Positions 25,557 through 33,540 of a stretch of DNA of 64,000 nt are shown here, one piece after another (positions within the stretch are counted from its first letter, which is position 1; each line of letters starts with the position of its first letter). Location of the stretch: positions 48,338 through 112,337 of the forward strand of contig JAJFJQ010000063.1 in NCBI GenBank assembly GCA_021773835.1, written 5' to 3'. The position numbers were made by a program, and so were the translations under genes. The DNA comes from Gammaproteobacteria bacterium (lineage in GTDB: Bacteria > Pseudomonadota > Gammaproteobacteria > Ga0077536). Below the pieces are notes generated by a model. It made no database searches. It saw nothing but the letters and a program-made list of their open reading frames with translations, and was not told the origin of the DNA.

Positions 25557-26171
25557 TCACCGTTCAGCCAGGAAGTTTCGGATGTTCGAATGAAGTATTT
25601 CAATTGCCAGAGTGATTATCAATTTATTCAGTGCTGATACCGCTTCGGCGACGGTTCGTGATCCTGGATCCGATTGCAACCGAAAGACTTCTTCCATCAA
25701 TGAAGCACGCGTGTTTGCTAATAAGTACCTGCAATGTCCCTCGATAACAACCTCATCTGTCAACGAAACTTCCAATTGCGTAAATTCGATCTCGACCAGT
25801 ATCTGGTCGCCAGACATAATTTTGCCTGCGTCGCGCAGCGCGGATTCGGGACGTTGCGCGCGATGGGAAAATTCGGCGTTCAAAACGACGGTAATGTTGT
25901 CTTCTAAATTCCCGGCCCAGCGGTTGAATTCGTCAACATCAACGATGTTGCCTTGTCTTCGTACAACGATTTCTGGTCGTTTGACGTAATCGGGAAGCGT
26001 GACTGCGGCAGCGATTATCTGCGCATTGGAAACCGTCATCCCGCTCGCTATACGAGATTCGGGGACGAGCCGGTAATATTCAGGAATTGGCGAATGCGCG
26101 CATCCAACCAGGCACACGCCGATGATGATCGCTGGCCACCTAAAACGGCGAAACACATTGCGACTCCTCAT
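25557..26171 (-). CDS. pqiC: PqiC-like outer-membrane lipoprotein
   Basis: The 204-residue product has a lipoprotein signal peptide (lipobox LVGC, about residue 23-24). It continues with the PqiC/YmbA pattern YYRLVPESR ... VTLPDYVKRPEIVVRRQGN ... EFNRWAGNLEDN. PqiC is the outer-membrane lipoprotein that partners the PqiB tube spanning the periplasm. I start at ATG 26171, whose A is shared with the stop of pqiB (TGATG); a TTG one codon earlier is possible. Overlap with pqiB indicates translational coupling in a pqiA-pqiA'-pqiB-pqiC operon. Confidence 0.88.
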   Translation of the reverse strand: MRSRNVFRRFRWPAIIIGVCLVGCAHSPIPEYYRLVPESRIASGMTVSNAQIIAAAVTLPDYVKRPEIVVRRQGNIVDVDEFNRWAGNLEDNITVVLNAEFSHRAQRPESALRDAGKIMSGDQILVEIEFTQLEVSLTDEVVIEGHCRYLLANTRASLMEEVFRLQSDPGSRTVAEAVSALNKLIITLAIEILHSNIRNFLAER

Positions 26172-27757
26172 CAACGTTTCCCTCGGATGAGGATTTCAGG
26201 CGTTGTTTCTATTTGCTCGGCGAGGCGCGATACGGATTCTGCAGCGTTCGTGACCTCTTCGACCGCCTCGCGCGCTTCTCGATAGAATACCGACGAGGTA
26301 TCGTAGCTCGCCGCTGACGCTTCGATTTGCGGTATCGTTATGGTCTCCAAGCGATTCGATAATTCAGTGAGCTTTCGCAACGATTCTTCGGTAAGGGCAA
26401 GGGATCGTTGAATGGCGGGATTACCTAAGACCTCGCGCAATTGCTCTGCCGCCTGGCTCAGGTCCGTGACCAGCTGATTGATTGGCAAATCCTCAAGCTT
26501 TCCGAGCAGATTGATAGCGGCGTCCTCGAACTGAACAAACACTGAAGGGACGGTGGGGATCTCGGGATAGGGCAGGGGCTCAATGCCGGAAAACTTCGGG
26601 TCATCGAAAAAATCCAATCCGACGAACAATTGACCCGTCAACAGTGTCCCGGTTTGCAGCTGCGCGCTTAACCCTCTGGCAATCAACGCGTCAAGTGCTG
26701 CCGCTGCCGAGCTATCGATTGAACCTTGTAAAAGAGAGCCCACACGTCCTGGCTCGACCTCGATTCGAATGGGAATCAAGACACTTTTGGAGGTGGCGTT
26801 GTATTCAATAGAGATTTCGGTAACGGTACCAATTTTAATCCCGCGGAATTCTACGGGCGCGCCCACGTTGAGGCCGCGTACGGAATCGTCAAAGAACATG
26901 ACATATGAAATCCGCTCTGTGAACACAGTTTCATAGATTTGAGACCGACTACTAAACAGCCGAAATCGGCTACCTGCAGGTACCGGCGTTTTACTGTCGC
27001 CAACATCCAGTGTTTCAAACGCGATGCCGCCGGCGACGAGCGTTTCCAATGACGCGATCTGTACATCGACGCCATCAGAATCAATCGAAAACTCGACCCC
27101 GCTTGCGTTCCAAAATTTAGCCGACGGCGTTACTGAGGCATAGTGCGGACCCTCGATGAACACATCGATTTCGATGGTCTCTCTGTCACCCGTAAATTGT
27201 ATGGCCGTTATTTGACCAACCTCGACGTCGCGAAAGTAAACTGGAGATCCAACATTCAATGATCCTCGAGAAACCGCCGTCAGTTTATAGTGCCGCCCCG
27301 CTGTGTCGCCGGTAATCGTTGGCGGAGTTTCAAGTCCGACGAAAGCTCGCTGAAATTTCTTCGCGCGCCCCGGATCGAGCGTTATGTATGCGCCGGAAAC
27401 AATGGTCCCTAACCCCGTAACCCCTGCGCGCCCGATGCGCGGTTTGACGATCCAGAACTTGGTATCAGATCGTAGGTAATCGGTAGCGGACTTCATCACC
27501 CGCACGTGTACGAAAACGCTTGCAAGATCTTGCGACAGGGTAACGGATTCAACGTGTCCAATTTCGACGTTTTTGTATTTGATTTTCGTACGCCCAGCTT
27601 CAATACCTTCGGCGTCCGCGAATTCGATTTGAATTTCGGGTCCGCGTTTCGCAAACGTATCGTAAAGCAACCACGCGCCAACCAGCAGCGCGGTTATCGG
27701 CACCAGCCAAACTAAGGAAAATCCATGCTTTCGGCGCACAATTGCGACGTTATTCAA
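26171..27757 (-). CDS. pqiB: PqiB-type MCE protein (intermembrane lipid transport)
   Basis: I start at TTG 27757, which overlaps the end of the upstream pqiA-type gene and has GGAGCGG before it, giving 528 residues. One anchor helix (about residues 14-33) is followed by three MCE domains, recognisable by repeats of the type EAGRTKIKYKNVEIGHV, VGSPVYFRDVEVGQI and VGAPVEFRGIKIGTV. A C-terminal helical part with a predicted coiled coil (EQLREVLGNP to the end) follows. In E. coli, PqiB hexamers form a syringe-like tube that carries lipids across the periplasm. With PqiA and PqiC in the same operon the identity is firm. Confidence 0.92.
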   Translation of the reverse strand: MNNVAIVRRKHGFSLVWLVPITALLVGAWLLYDTFAKRGPEIQIEFADAEGIEAGRTKIKYKNVEIGHVESVTLSQDLASVFVHVRVMKSATDYLRSDTKFWIVKPRIGRAGVTGLGTIVSGAYITLDPGRAKKFQRAFVGLETPPTITGDTAGRHYKLTAVSRGSLNVGSPVYFRDVEVGQITAIQFTGDRETIEIDVFIEGPHYASVTPSAKFWNASGVEFSIDSDGVDVQIASLETLVAGGIAFETLDVGDSKTPVPAGSRFRLFSSRSQIYETVFTERISYVMFFDDSVRGLNVGAPVEFRGIKIGTVTEISIEYNATSKSVLIPIRIEVEPGRVGSLLQGSIDSSAAAALDALIARGLSAQLQTGTLLTGQLFVGLDFFDDPKFSGIEPLPYPEIPTVPSVFVQFEDAAINLLGKLEDLPINQLVTDLSQAAEQLREVLGNPAIQRSLALTEESLRKLTELSNRLETITIPQIEASAASYDTSSVFYREAREAVEEVTNAAESVSRLAEQIETTPEILIRGKR

Positions 27758-28394
27758 TTGTCCGCTCCGTCTTATCCATTCGGCTTTCAGCGTGGTCCCA
27801 CATAATCCGGGGGTCGAACTGGTGCGAGGCAACCATGGTTAAAACGACCACACTCGCAAAAGCCATCGCGCCAATTTCCGGTTCAATAATCGCTATCCGC
27901 TCAAGCCTGACAACGGCAATTAGAATTGCGACGACAAAGATATCAACCATAGACCAACGTCCGACTGATTCGATGGCCCGGTAGAGTTTGGTTCGCGCAA
28001 CCAGCCGCGCCTGACTTTTGCGATGAGTAGCAACTAGGAGATAGCTGATACCCAGAATTTTCAGAATCGGTACGACGATGCTGGCTACGAATACAATCAA
28101 TGCAAGTGGCCACATATCGCTCTCAATCAGGCGAACGATACCAGAGGCGATGGTGTCGCTCTGTGCGTCGCCAAGCTCGACGATGGTCATGATGGGATAC
28201 ACGTTGGCCGGGACGAACAACACGATTGCGGCCAGCAGGCATGCCGAAGATGTTTCTAGACTACGCGGTTTACGGTGTCGCAGCGCACCGCGACAACGGC
28301 GGCAAAGTTGTCGAACCGACGATTCATGTACAACATCGTTGACTAACCGGCAGGCGCGACATACCGTCGGTCTGAGTGGAACGATTTCGGTCAC
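27750..28394 (-). CDS. pqiA: PqiA-family membrane protein, second half
   Basis: The 214-residue protein starts with a cysteine-rich segment (CRAC ... CRRC) and has four transmembrane helices, with the conserved VPANVYPIMTI in helix 1 and WPLALIVFVASIVVPILKI in helix 2. E. coli PqiA is a single protein holding two such Cys-4TM units; here each unit is a separate gene. This one corresponds to the C-terminal half. It overlaps the upstream half by four bases and pqiB by eight, so all are probably made from one transcript in fixed proportion. The protein is the inner-membrane feeder of the PqiB tube. Confidence 0.87.
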   Translation of the reverse strand: MTEIVPLRPTVCRACRLVNDVVHESSVRQLCRRCRGALRHRKPRSLETSSACLLAAIVLFVPANVYPIMTIVELGDAQSDTIASGIVRLIESDMWPLALIVFVASIVVPILKILGISYLLVATHRKSQARLVARTKLYRAIESVGRWSMVDIFVVAILIAVVRLERIAIIEPEIGAMAFASVVVLTMVASHQFDPRIMWDHAESRMDKTERTIE

Positions 28395-29041
28395 GTGGCG
28401 CGTGCCGGATACTGCAACCGGTCCCAGACGTCGTGTTCATCCAAGGCAACAAATATAAACGCTAATAAAACGACCAGTGCAGCGAACGCATAAAAGGCCG
28501 GCCCCAATATGAGCTGGGCGACCGAGCCGAGTTTTGTCAGCGCAACAAGAACGCCAAGCAAATAGATATCCATCATACTCCACGCCGATAAGGTCTTTAC
28601 CCAACGGAAAACGCTGCCGAGATGTGGTGCCGAAAACCCATATTGCAGCGATACGAGGACGTATAGCAGCCCGAAGATTCGACACATCGGTGCCGCAATG
28701 GCGGTAATAAACACGATCAACGCCAACGGTTGCATGTGATGCTGTGTCAGCACCACAATCCCGGTCACAATCCGACTCTCTTGCGTAATTCCGGACAAAT
28801 TCAAGCGGATGATCGGAAATAAGTTGGCAATGAAAAATAGCACCAGGCCACCGAGTAACAAGGCGATCGCGCTACCGGTGAGCAACGTCTTGTGACTGAA
28901 AAGGACTGCATCACAGCGCGAGCAAATTGCGCGCTCCCCATGACCGATGGTAGGTATTTCCTGCAAGACATCGCAGTCATGACACCTTTCAACTCGCGGA
29001 TTCGCCATCTCAATTATAGGTTTGTCGATGGACCCTCGCAT
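28391..29041 (-). CDS. pqiA: PqiA-family membrane protein, first half
   Basis: The 216-residue protein has a zinc-ribbon-like start (CHDCDVLQEIP ... CSRCDAVLF) and four transmembrane helices with FFIANLFPIIRLNLSG and QPLALIVFITAIAAPMCRIF. The CxxCxxLxxxP opening is the N-terminal signature of PqiA, so this is the first half of a split PqiA. Either Met 29041 or Met 29008 could be the start. It is the first gene of the operon; its promoter must lie in 29042-29383, where a palindromic ECF-type site stands at 29293-29322. Confidence 0.87.
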   Translation of the reverse strand: MRGSIDKPIIEMANPRVERCHDCDVLQEIPTIGHGERAICSRCDAVLFSHKTLLTGSAIALLLGGLVLFFIANLFPIIRLNLSGITQESRIVTGIVVLTQHHMQPLALIVFITAIAAPMCRIFGLLYVLVSLQYGFSAPHLGSVFRWVKTLSAWSMMDIYLLGVLVALTKLGSVAQLILGPAFYAFAALVVLLAFIFVALDEHDVWDRLQYPARAT

Positions 29042-29383
29042 ATTTGTTCATCCGCCCGTATACGCTAATAAGATCATTTGTGACCGTTTTGCACTATCGC
29101 TTCCATTCACCCTACGATCCTATCATTTGCAGTACGAGCGAATCGCTGATGCCAATCTTCCAATAGCAAATAAATAATGATGGAAGCGATACGCCTTAGC
29201 CTCATACACTGCGTTGGTGATGCGTTCAAGATCGACGTTGTTTCGATGTAATCGCCTGGGGTCAAGGCGCGTTTTCGCCACCGCGCTCCATATGTGACTT
29301 TTATATTTTCCAAATAGTCACAGAGGGGTAATGCGTCTATCGACAGACCTTGCCATCTCGTTACATGCGACGAGCTTAATCCA
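29042..29383. other. Divergent intergenic region between pqiA and the DUF2490 gene
   Basis: This region separates two divergent genes. The one clear element is the palindromic TGTGAC-N18-GTCACA at 29293-29322. A further TGTGAC at 29079-29084 has no GTC partner at 18 bases in either direction. A small minus-strand frame (29313-29107) has no ribosome-binding site and is not called. Confidence 0.5.
29293..29322. promoter_or_regulatory. Palindromic ECF-type promoter (TGTGAC-N18-GTCACA)
   Basis: TGTGAC (29293-29298) and GTCACA (29317-29322) are 18 bases apart, and because the boxes are reverse complements the element reads the same on both strands. Rightwards it ends 61 bases before the DUF2490 gene; leftwards it would feed pqiA with a leader of about 250 bases. 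It may be a bidirectional promoter. Confidence 0.7.
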
Positions 29384-30076
29384 ATGAGAAACCTTACATT
29401 CGGCGAAATTATATCCGCCGTCCGCTACGACTGTCGTGCATTTTGCACGACAGCTTTGCTCGTGGCGTCGACCCATTGTCTTGCCACCGAAACCGATTCC
29501 GGTGCGTGGACCACGTTGGGATTACGACACACAATTGACCACGAGCACGTGGCTGGCATTGACGTACAACTACGCCACGCCGATGATTTTAATCAGCTAG
29601 AACGCTTGCTCGTTCGGCCATACCTGAGTTTCAAACAACCACGCGGCCAGCTTACCGTTGGTTACGATGCGCATTTCGTCAATCAACCGAAAGACACGAC
29701 GGAGCATCGGCTGTGGCAAGAATATCTTCATCAGCGGCAACGCCAAGCTTGGTCCAACGCCTTCGTGCTGCGTCTGGAACAGCGCTTTATCGAAAGCGTT
29801 CGCGGTATCGTCTGGCGGATTCGCCCACTGTTTGAGATCCGCTACGACCTGGATGGTGAAAAATACCTGGCCGCGCGAAACGAAATACATATCAATGCCA
29901 ACGACGCGGGCAATGGTCCGGACGCGGGATTCGACCAGAATCGAACATTCTTGGTATTTGGTACAAGGCTAAGCAACGGATTGCGCTCAGAACTGGGCTA
30001 CCACCTCCAGGTGCTCGATCGAACTGATACCATCATCCGACACCACGTTATGGTCACCATTCGGGCGCATTTCTAG
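29384..30076 (+). CDS. DUF2490-like outer-membrane beta-barrel protein
   Basis: The 230-residue product has a signal peptide (cleavage near LATE). Its beta strands alternate aromatic and charged residues: WTTLGLRHTI, LLVRPYLSFKQPRGQLTVGYDAHFV, EHRLWQEYLHQRQ, VLRLEQRFIE, RIRPLFEIRYDL and a C-terminal strand ending VTIRAHF. The order TEHRxWQ ... RLEQRF ... RxRxLxE matches DUF2490 proteins, thought to be small outer-membrane barrels. The terminal Phe fits the sorting signal for the BAM complex. An ECF-type promoter stands upstream. It converges with the lytic transglycosylase gene. Confidence 0.75.
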   Translation: MRNLTFGEIISAVRYDCRAFCTTALLVASTHCLATETDSGAWTTLGLRHTIDHEHVAGIDVQLRHADDFNQLERLLVRPYLSFKQPRGQLTVGYDAHFVNQPKDTTEHRLWQEYLHQRQRQAWSNAFVLRLEQRFIESVRGIVWRIRPLFEIRYDLDGEKYLAARNEIHINANDAGNGPDAGFDQNRTFLVFGTRLSNGLRSELGYHLQVLDRTDTIIRHHVMVTIRAHF

Positions 30077-30079
30077 GGT

Positions 30080-30742
30080 TCACATTAACTTTTTAGCGAG
30101 CACGTGGTAGTCGCGTACCCGCTGCGTGTAGCGGATCGCCGCAGCGGTCGTCGATGATTGTTTGAACGTCGCAATCGTGTATTGCTCAAAATCGGTCCAT
30201 GCCCCATCCTCACTCACCGTGCTTCTCCACTTCCGAAATACGCGTTTCAGGCGTGCGGGCCCACCATTGTACGCTGCGACAGCGAACCATATTTTGTTCT
30301 CGTCCGCGAGCGTCGCCGGTGCAGTGTCTACCAATAATTGCAGATAACGAGCTGCGCCCGCGGCACTGTCCCCCGGATCTTCGCGGTCAGTCACGCCGAC
30401 TTCTTTGGCGGTTACCCGGGTTAGCATCATGAGGCCGCGCACACCGGAATGACTAACCGCGTTTTCGCGCCATTGTGATTCCTGGTAGGCGATCGACGCT
30501 AGTAACGGCCACTCGACACCGTTGTTACGTCCCGCTTTTATGAATATATCGCGCAGTGGATCCATACGCTCTCGCCATCGTCGTTCGAACGCTTGCCGCT
30601 CTTCGTCGGTAACGATACGCAACGTGACCTCTCCCTGGTCCGTTACGTAAGCATAGAAAGCCCCTGTTAGTAGAACGAATACGATCGCAAAAATCAGCCG
30701 CGAGCCTCGTCGCCAGGATTTGTCCGTACTGGACAAAAACAT
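30080..30742 (-). CDS. Lytic transglycosylase (SLT domain)
   Basis: The 220-residue protein has an N-terminal membrane anchor (about residues 15-33) and a C-terminal SLT lysozyme-like domain. The catalytic Glu is in IAYQESQW (about residue 90), followed by GVRGLMMLT and, further on, AVAAYNGGPAR, as in MltF and Slt. It would cleave the glycan strand of peptidoglycan with formation of 1,6-anhydromuramic acid, acting in the periplasm. It lacks the substrate-binding domain of MltF and is therefore a short form. It ends four bases from the end of the DUF2490 gene. Confidence 0.9.
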   Translation of the reverse strand: MFLSSTDKSWRRGSRLIFAIVFVLLTGAFYAYVTDQGEVTLRIVTDEERQAFERRWRERMDPLRDIFIKAGRNNGVEWPLLASIAYQESQWRENAVSHSGVRGLMMLTRVTAKEVGVTDREDPGDSAAGAARYLQLLVDTAPATLADENKIWFAVAAYNGGPARLKRVFRKWRSTVSEDGAWTDFEQYTIATFKQSSTTAAAIRYTQRVRDYHVLAKKLM

Positions 30743-30754
30743 CTGCTTGGCTTG

Positions 30755-31579
30755 CTAGGAACCTTTGCTGGTCTCAAAACGGCTTCTCATCAGCTCAGCG
30801 TTCGGGATGTGGACTTCGCGATTATTTTTCGTTTTGACGATCGTCGTCACCGACCCTACGGATACAACCTCACCGCTCGTGTCGCCAACTTCGATTGTTG
30901 TGCCTGCCCGGAGTGCTTCCCGCGCGTACACGCCGTTAACGATATTCGATGCGACGGAGCGGCTACCGAACCCAAGTGCTATGGCGGTGGCGAGGCCAAT
31001 AACCGACAGGACGATGCTGATGACAAGATGTAGTAGTCGCGTATCGATTTCGAGTTGTCCGATCGCCACAACCGCGACAATCAGAACAATAACACCGTAT
31101 GCAACGCCGCCTAGCGCGTTTGCGTACTCGACGCCAAGGCCGGTTGTCGTTCGGCGGACGGCATCGCGTAAGATCTGAGCGAAAAAAAGTCCCGCCAAAG
31201 CGATTACTACTGCCGCAATGACCTTGGGCAAATACAGGACAAACGAATCGATCGTGCCGGATACGGCTCGGAGCCCGAAGGTTTCCGCGGCTGTAATGAG
31301 AAACACCAGGAAGATGAAGAGAAATGCTGTTTGACCAATCAACTCAGACGGTAATGTCCGAACACCGGAAACATCCAACATATTCTGAACGCCGGAACTC
31401 TTGCCGGCTTTATCAATGCCGAGCTTAGTCGCGATTCGTGTAATCACCGCTCGGACCACTTTCGCGGCGAAATAACCAATAATGATAATGACGATGCCTG
31501 CGAATAGGTTCGGCAGAAACGTCGCAATCTTCGACCATAATGCAGACATCGCGTTCATAAATACTTCTCGAATTCCCAT
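30755..31579 (-). CDS. MscS-type small-conductance channel with TM-helix repeats
   Basis: The 274-residue protein has five or six hydrophobic segments. The N-terminal helices (FAGIVIIIIGYFAAKVVRAV, LPKVIAAVVIALAGLFFAQI) are of the conserved TM-helix type, found in CmpX-like MscS proteins. The last helix (TAIALGFGSRSVASNIVNGVY) and the following beta segment (GTTIEVGDTSGEVVSVG, VHIPNAELM) are of the MscS pore and beta domain, but the C-terminal vestibule domain is missing. GGGAG precedes the ATG. It lies 15 bases after the small protein at 31595-31846, in the sigma-factor operon region. Confidence 0.85.
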   Translation of the reverse strand: MGIREVFMNAMSALWSKIATFLPNLFAGIVIIIIGYFAAKVVRAVITRIATKLGIDKAGKSSGVQNMLDVSGVRTLPSELIGQTAFLFIFLVFLITAAETFGLRAVSGTIDSFVLYLPKVIAAVVIALAGLFFAQILRDAVRRTTTGLGVEYANALGGVAYGVIVLIVAVVAIGQLEIDTRLLHLVISIVLSVIGLATAIALGFGSRSVASNIVNGVYAREALRAGTTIEVGDTSGEVVSVGSVTTIVKTKNNREVHIPNAELMRSRFETSKGS

Positions 31580-31594
31580 GCTACTAACTCCCGC

Positions 31595-31846
31595 CTAAAT
31601 GTTAGGGTTCAACTGAGTGCGATCCGATGCCGCGCCATGAGACCTGGTAGACGCATAAACATGTGCGCCAAATTCCAACACTACCAACCACATTCTGACG
31701 AATACCAGCAAGACCACATCACGGGTGCCGATTTCGGCCCGGATACGTGCCATAATTGAATTTGCCCGCGTCTTGCTTTCGCCGGCGCCGTTGCGCTCAT
31801 CCAAGAAATCATTGGCGATTGTGGATTCAACTTCATCGAAAGACAT
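31595..31846 (-). CDS. Small single-span membrane protein beside the ECF sigma factor
   Basis: The 83-residue product has a charged N-terminal half (about 45 residues, acidic at the start), one hydrophobic segment (VVLLVFVRMWLVVLEFGAHV, about 44-63) and a short polar tail. AGGTAG stands eight bases before the ATG. I recognise no family. It is the first gene after the ECF sigma gene on the same strand and has its own ECF-type promoter 25 bases upstream. A cytoplasmic stretch before one helix is the layout of a small anti-sigma factor, but there is no HxxxCxxC motif, so this is only a hypothesis. Confidence 0.6.
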   Translation of the reverse strand: MSFDEVESTIANDFLDERNGAGESKTRANSIMARIRAEIGTRDVVLLVFVRMWLVVLEFGAHVYASTRSHGAASDRTQLNPNI

Positions 31847-31871
31847 AAGAAACTACCTCGTTACAATTCTG

Positions 31872-31901
31872 TGTGACCTTAAGTTCTACCAAAATGTCAC
31901 A
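31872..31901 (-). promoter_or_regulatory. Palindromic ECF-type promoter of the small-protein/mscS operon
   Basis: On the minus strand TGTGAC (31901-31896), 18 bases, then GTCACA (31877-31872). The -10 box ends 25 bases before the ATG at 31846, leaving a leader of roughly 15-20 bases. It lies directly after the sigma gene, so the pair small protein plus mscS can be transcribed separately from the sigma gene. Confidence 0.75.
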
Positions 31902-31926
31902 TAAGTCGAATTAATGCTCACAACGA

Positions 31927-32517
31927 TTAAGTGTTAGAGAGTTCATCCGACGTTTCAGTGAAACGTTCCACTGCCCGGTACAGGCGCATTTTTGCCGCAC
32001 TGAGCGACAAATCCAATGCGGTCGCAATTTCCTCCAAGCCGAGCTCAGCGACGAATCTCAAGGTCAAGATTTCGCGATCCCGCAAGGACAGCGATGCCAG
32101 GGTTTTCGCCAACATATCTCCGGCACCAACCTGATCTTCCAGTAGGTGTTCGTTACTTGCCGAAAATTCGGAGTCGCCGATCGTAGCGTAATCAACGTCA
32201 CCAAGACCGGCATTTTTCTGTTTCGAAATGAACGTAAAGCATTCGTTCCGCGCGATTGTGATCAACCAGGTTTTGAACGTCGAACGTCGCTCGAAAGCTG
32301 GGAGATAGCGAAACACGCGCAAAAAGACATTCTGGGAAACATCGTCCGCGTCAGAGTGGCTACCAAGAATTCTAAGACAAACGCGATGGACGACGGGTTC
32401 GTACCGGCGCACCAAGACCTCGAACGGCGCCGGATCGTGGCGATCGCTACCTACGCATATCTCAATTAGCTCGTCGTCATCGAGCGCCATGAGGGTGTGT
32501 TGCTGTCCTGACGTCAT
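31927..32517 (-). CDS. ECF (sigma-70 group IV) sigma factor
   Basis: The 196-residue protein has sigma region 2 (FEVLVRRYEPVVHRVCLRIL, DADDVSQNVFLRVFRYLPAF, TFKTWLITIARNECF) and region 4 (LASLSLRDREILTLRFVAEL, then LEEIATALDLSLSAAKMRLYRAVE). There is no extra C-terminal domain of the ECF41 type. An upstream Met at residue 10 is an alternative start. The ribosome-binding site is weak. A TGTGAC-like promoter (AGTGAC-N18-GTCCAA) stands 51 bases before the start, so the gene is probably autoregulated. Downstream are a small membrane protein and an MscS channel. It is the best candidate for the factor that reads the TGTGAC-N18-GTC promoters across the window. Confidence 0.92.
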   Translation of the reverse strand: MTSGQQHTLMALDDDELIEICVGSDRHDPAPFEVLVRRYEPVVHRVCLRILGSHSDADDVSQNVFLRVFRYLPAFERRSTFKTWLITIARNECFTFISKQKNAGLGDVDYATIGDSEFSASNEHLLEDQVGAGDMLAKTLASLSLRDREILTLRFVAELGLEEIATALDLSLSAAKMRLYRAVERFTETSDELSNT

Positions 32518-32568
32518 CGGCTATTTGTTGTCGTGCATCTGTATATAGCATTTTGCCCGGCCGGATCC

Positions 32569-32598
32569 TTGGACCCATACCAGGCGTCAATTGTCACT
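32569..32598 (-). promoter_or_regulatory. ECF-type promoter of the sigma gene (AGTGAC-N18-GTCCAA)
   Basis: On the minus strand AGTGAC (32598-32593) and GTCCAA (32574-32569) keep the 18-base spacing, with one mismatch in the -35 box. The -10 box ends 51 bases before the sigma factor ATG at 32517. This is the typical autoregulatory arrangement of ECF sigma genes. Confidence 0.7.
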
Positions 32599-32613
32599 AT
32601 ATACGTATCTGCT

Positions 32614-32643
32614 TGTGACAAATCTGCGGTGCTAAAAGTCAAT
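32614..32643 (+). promoter_or_regulatory. ECF-type promoter (TGTGAC-N18-GTCAAT) of the lapA-like gene
   Basis: TGTGAC at 32614-32619 and GTCAAT at 32638-32643 are 18 bases apart. It stands back to back with the sigma gene promoter (the -35 boxes are 15 bases apart), so one short stretch drives divergent transcription of the sigma factor and the LapA-like protein. Confidence 0.75.
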
Positions 32644-32768
32644 CTAAGCAGGCAAGAACTTTGCACCGCCTGCACGAATGTACCGATTGTCGCGCGCCTC
32701 CCTCTCGGCACGGGGTATTCAATTGGTTGCCGCTACCGGTGCAGCTTTTATTCTATTGGAGCCGCGAT

Positions 32769-32993
32769 ATGGACCGATCGATATTTAGGGATCGAGGAAA
32801 ATTTTCTTTCACCAAACTAGCATGGGTTTGCGCTTTGCTGTCCGTTTCCGTCTTATTGCTGCAAAACGCACAGCCGGCAAAAATATCTTTCCTCATATAT
32901 TCTGCCGATATACCGCTCTTTCTAATTATCGGCGGATCCGGATCAATCGGTTTTATTGCCGGTTTAATTCGACGGATAACCATGGACGTTTAA
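32769..32993 (+). CDS. LapA-like small membrane protein (second copy)
   Basis: The 74-residue protein has two transmembrane helices (about 16-30 and 45-65) separated by LLQNAQPAKISFLIYSADIP, the same pattern as the LapA protein at 20213-20407. TTGGAG precedes the ATG at 32769; longer frames upstream lack a ribosome-binding site. It is divergent from the ECF sigma gene and has its own ECF-type promoter, so it should be induced with the regulon. Whether it also takes part in control of lipopolysaccharide synthesis is an inference from the family. Confidence 0.75.
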   Translation: MDRSIFRDRGKFSFTKLAWVCALLSVSVLLLQNAQPAKISFLIYSADIPLFLIIGGSGSIGFIAGLIRRITMDV

Positions 32994-33540
32994 TCGCAAC
33001 TGCCCCCACAAAATAGGCCGCGCCGTGGGGTCGAGATATCGTTGCGACGGTATTGCAGAGAGGTTGCGCCTATTCTATGGCGGGCCAATAGCAGCACGTA
33101 ATGTATCAATACTTCGTGACAATAGCGCCGGCATTATTTGGATTCCAAACTCGCCGCTTCGTAGCACGAGATCGTATCAGTGTAGCGGGTCTGAAATGGC
33201 GCAAAGTTTAATTCGCTACTGATTAACAATGGTCGCTACTAGAAGTCGCTGTGCGGACACCATATCCTCAATCGAATGTATTCGAGGATTTCGGCCGTGA
33301 CGTATCTGCTGGATTTGTATAGGGATTAGAGGACACATGCTCGTCTGGGAGCCGCAGAAACAGGCGGCTAAGCCGAGCGGGCAACACAGCGCAACGCACT
33401 CTATCGCAAGCGTGATATCCGCAGCACTACCTGTTTGTTGCTGGGGACACGTACGCTAACGGCGTCTATCTGAACTGTCAACGTTCGATGTGCCGTGCGA
33501 ACGCGGTGAATTACGCCCTACGATAGTATCCCGCTAAACG

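Noticed and set aside
29079..29108. TGTGAC near pqiA as its promoter
   Set aside because: No GTC at 18 bases rightwards, and reading leftwards the -35 position has GAATGG.
29293..29322. TGTGA/TCACA boxes as CRP (CAP) binding sites
   Set aside because: CRP half sites are TGTGA-N6-TCACA. Here the spacing is 18 bases in every copy, and most copies have GTCTA rather than GTCACA on the right, so a promoter reading fits better.
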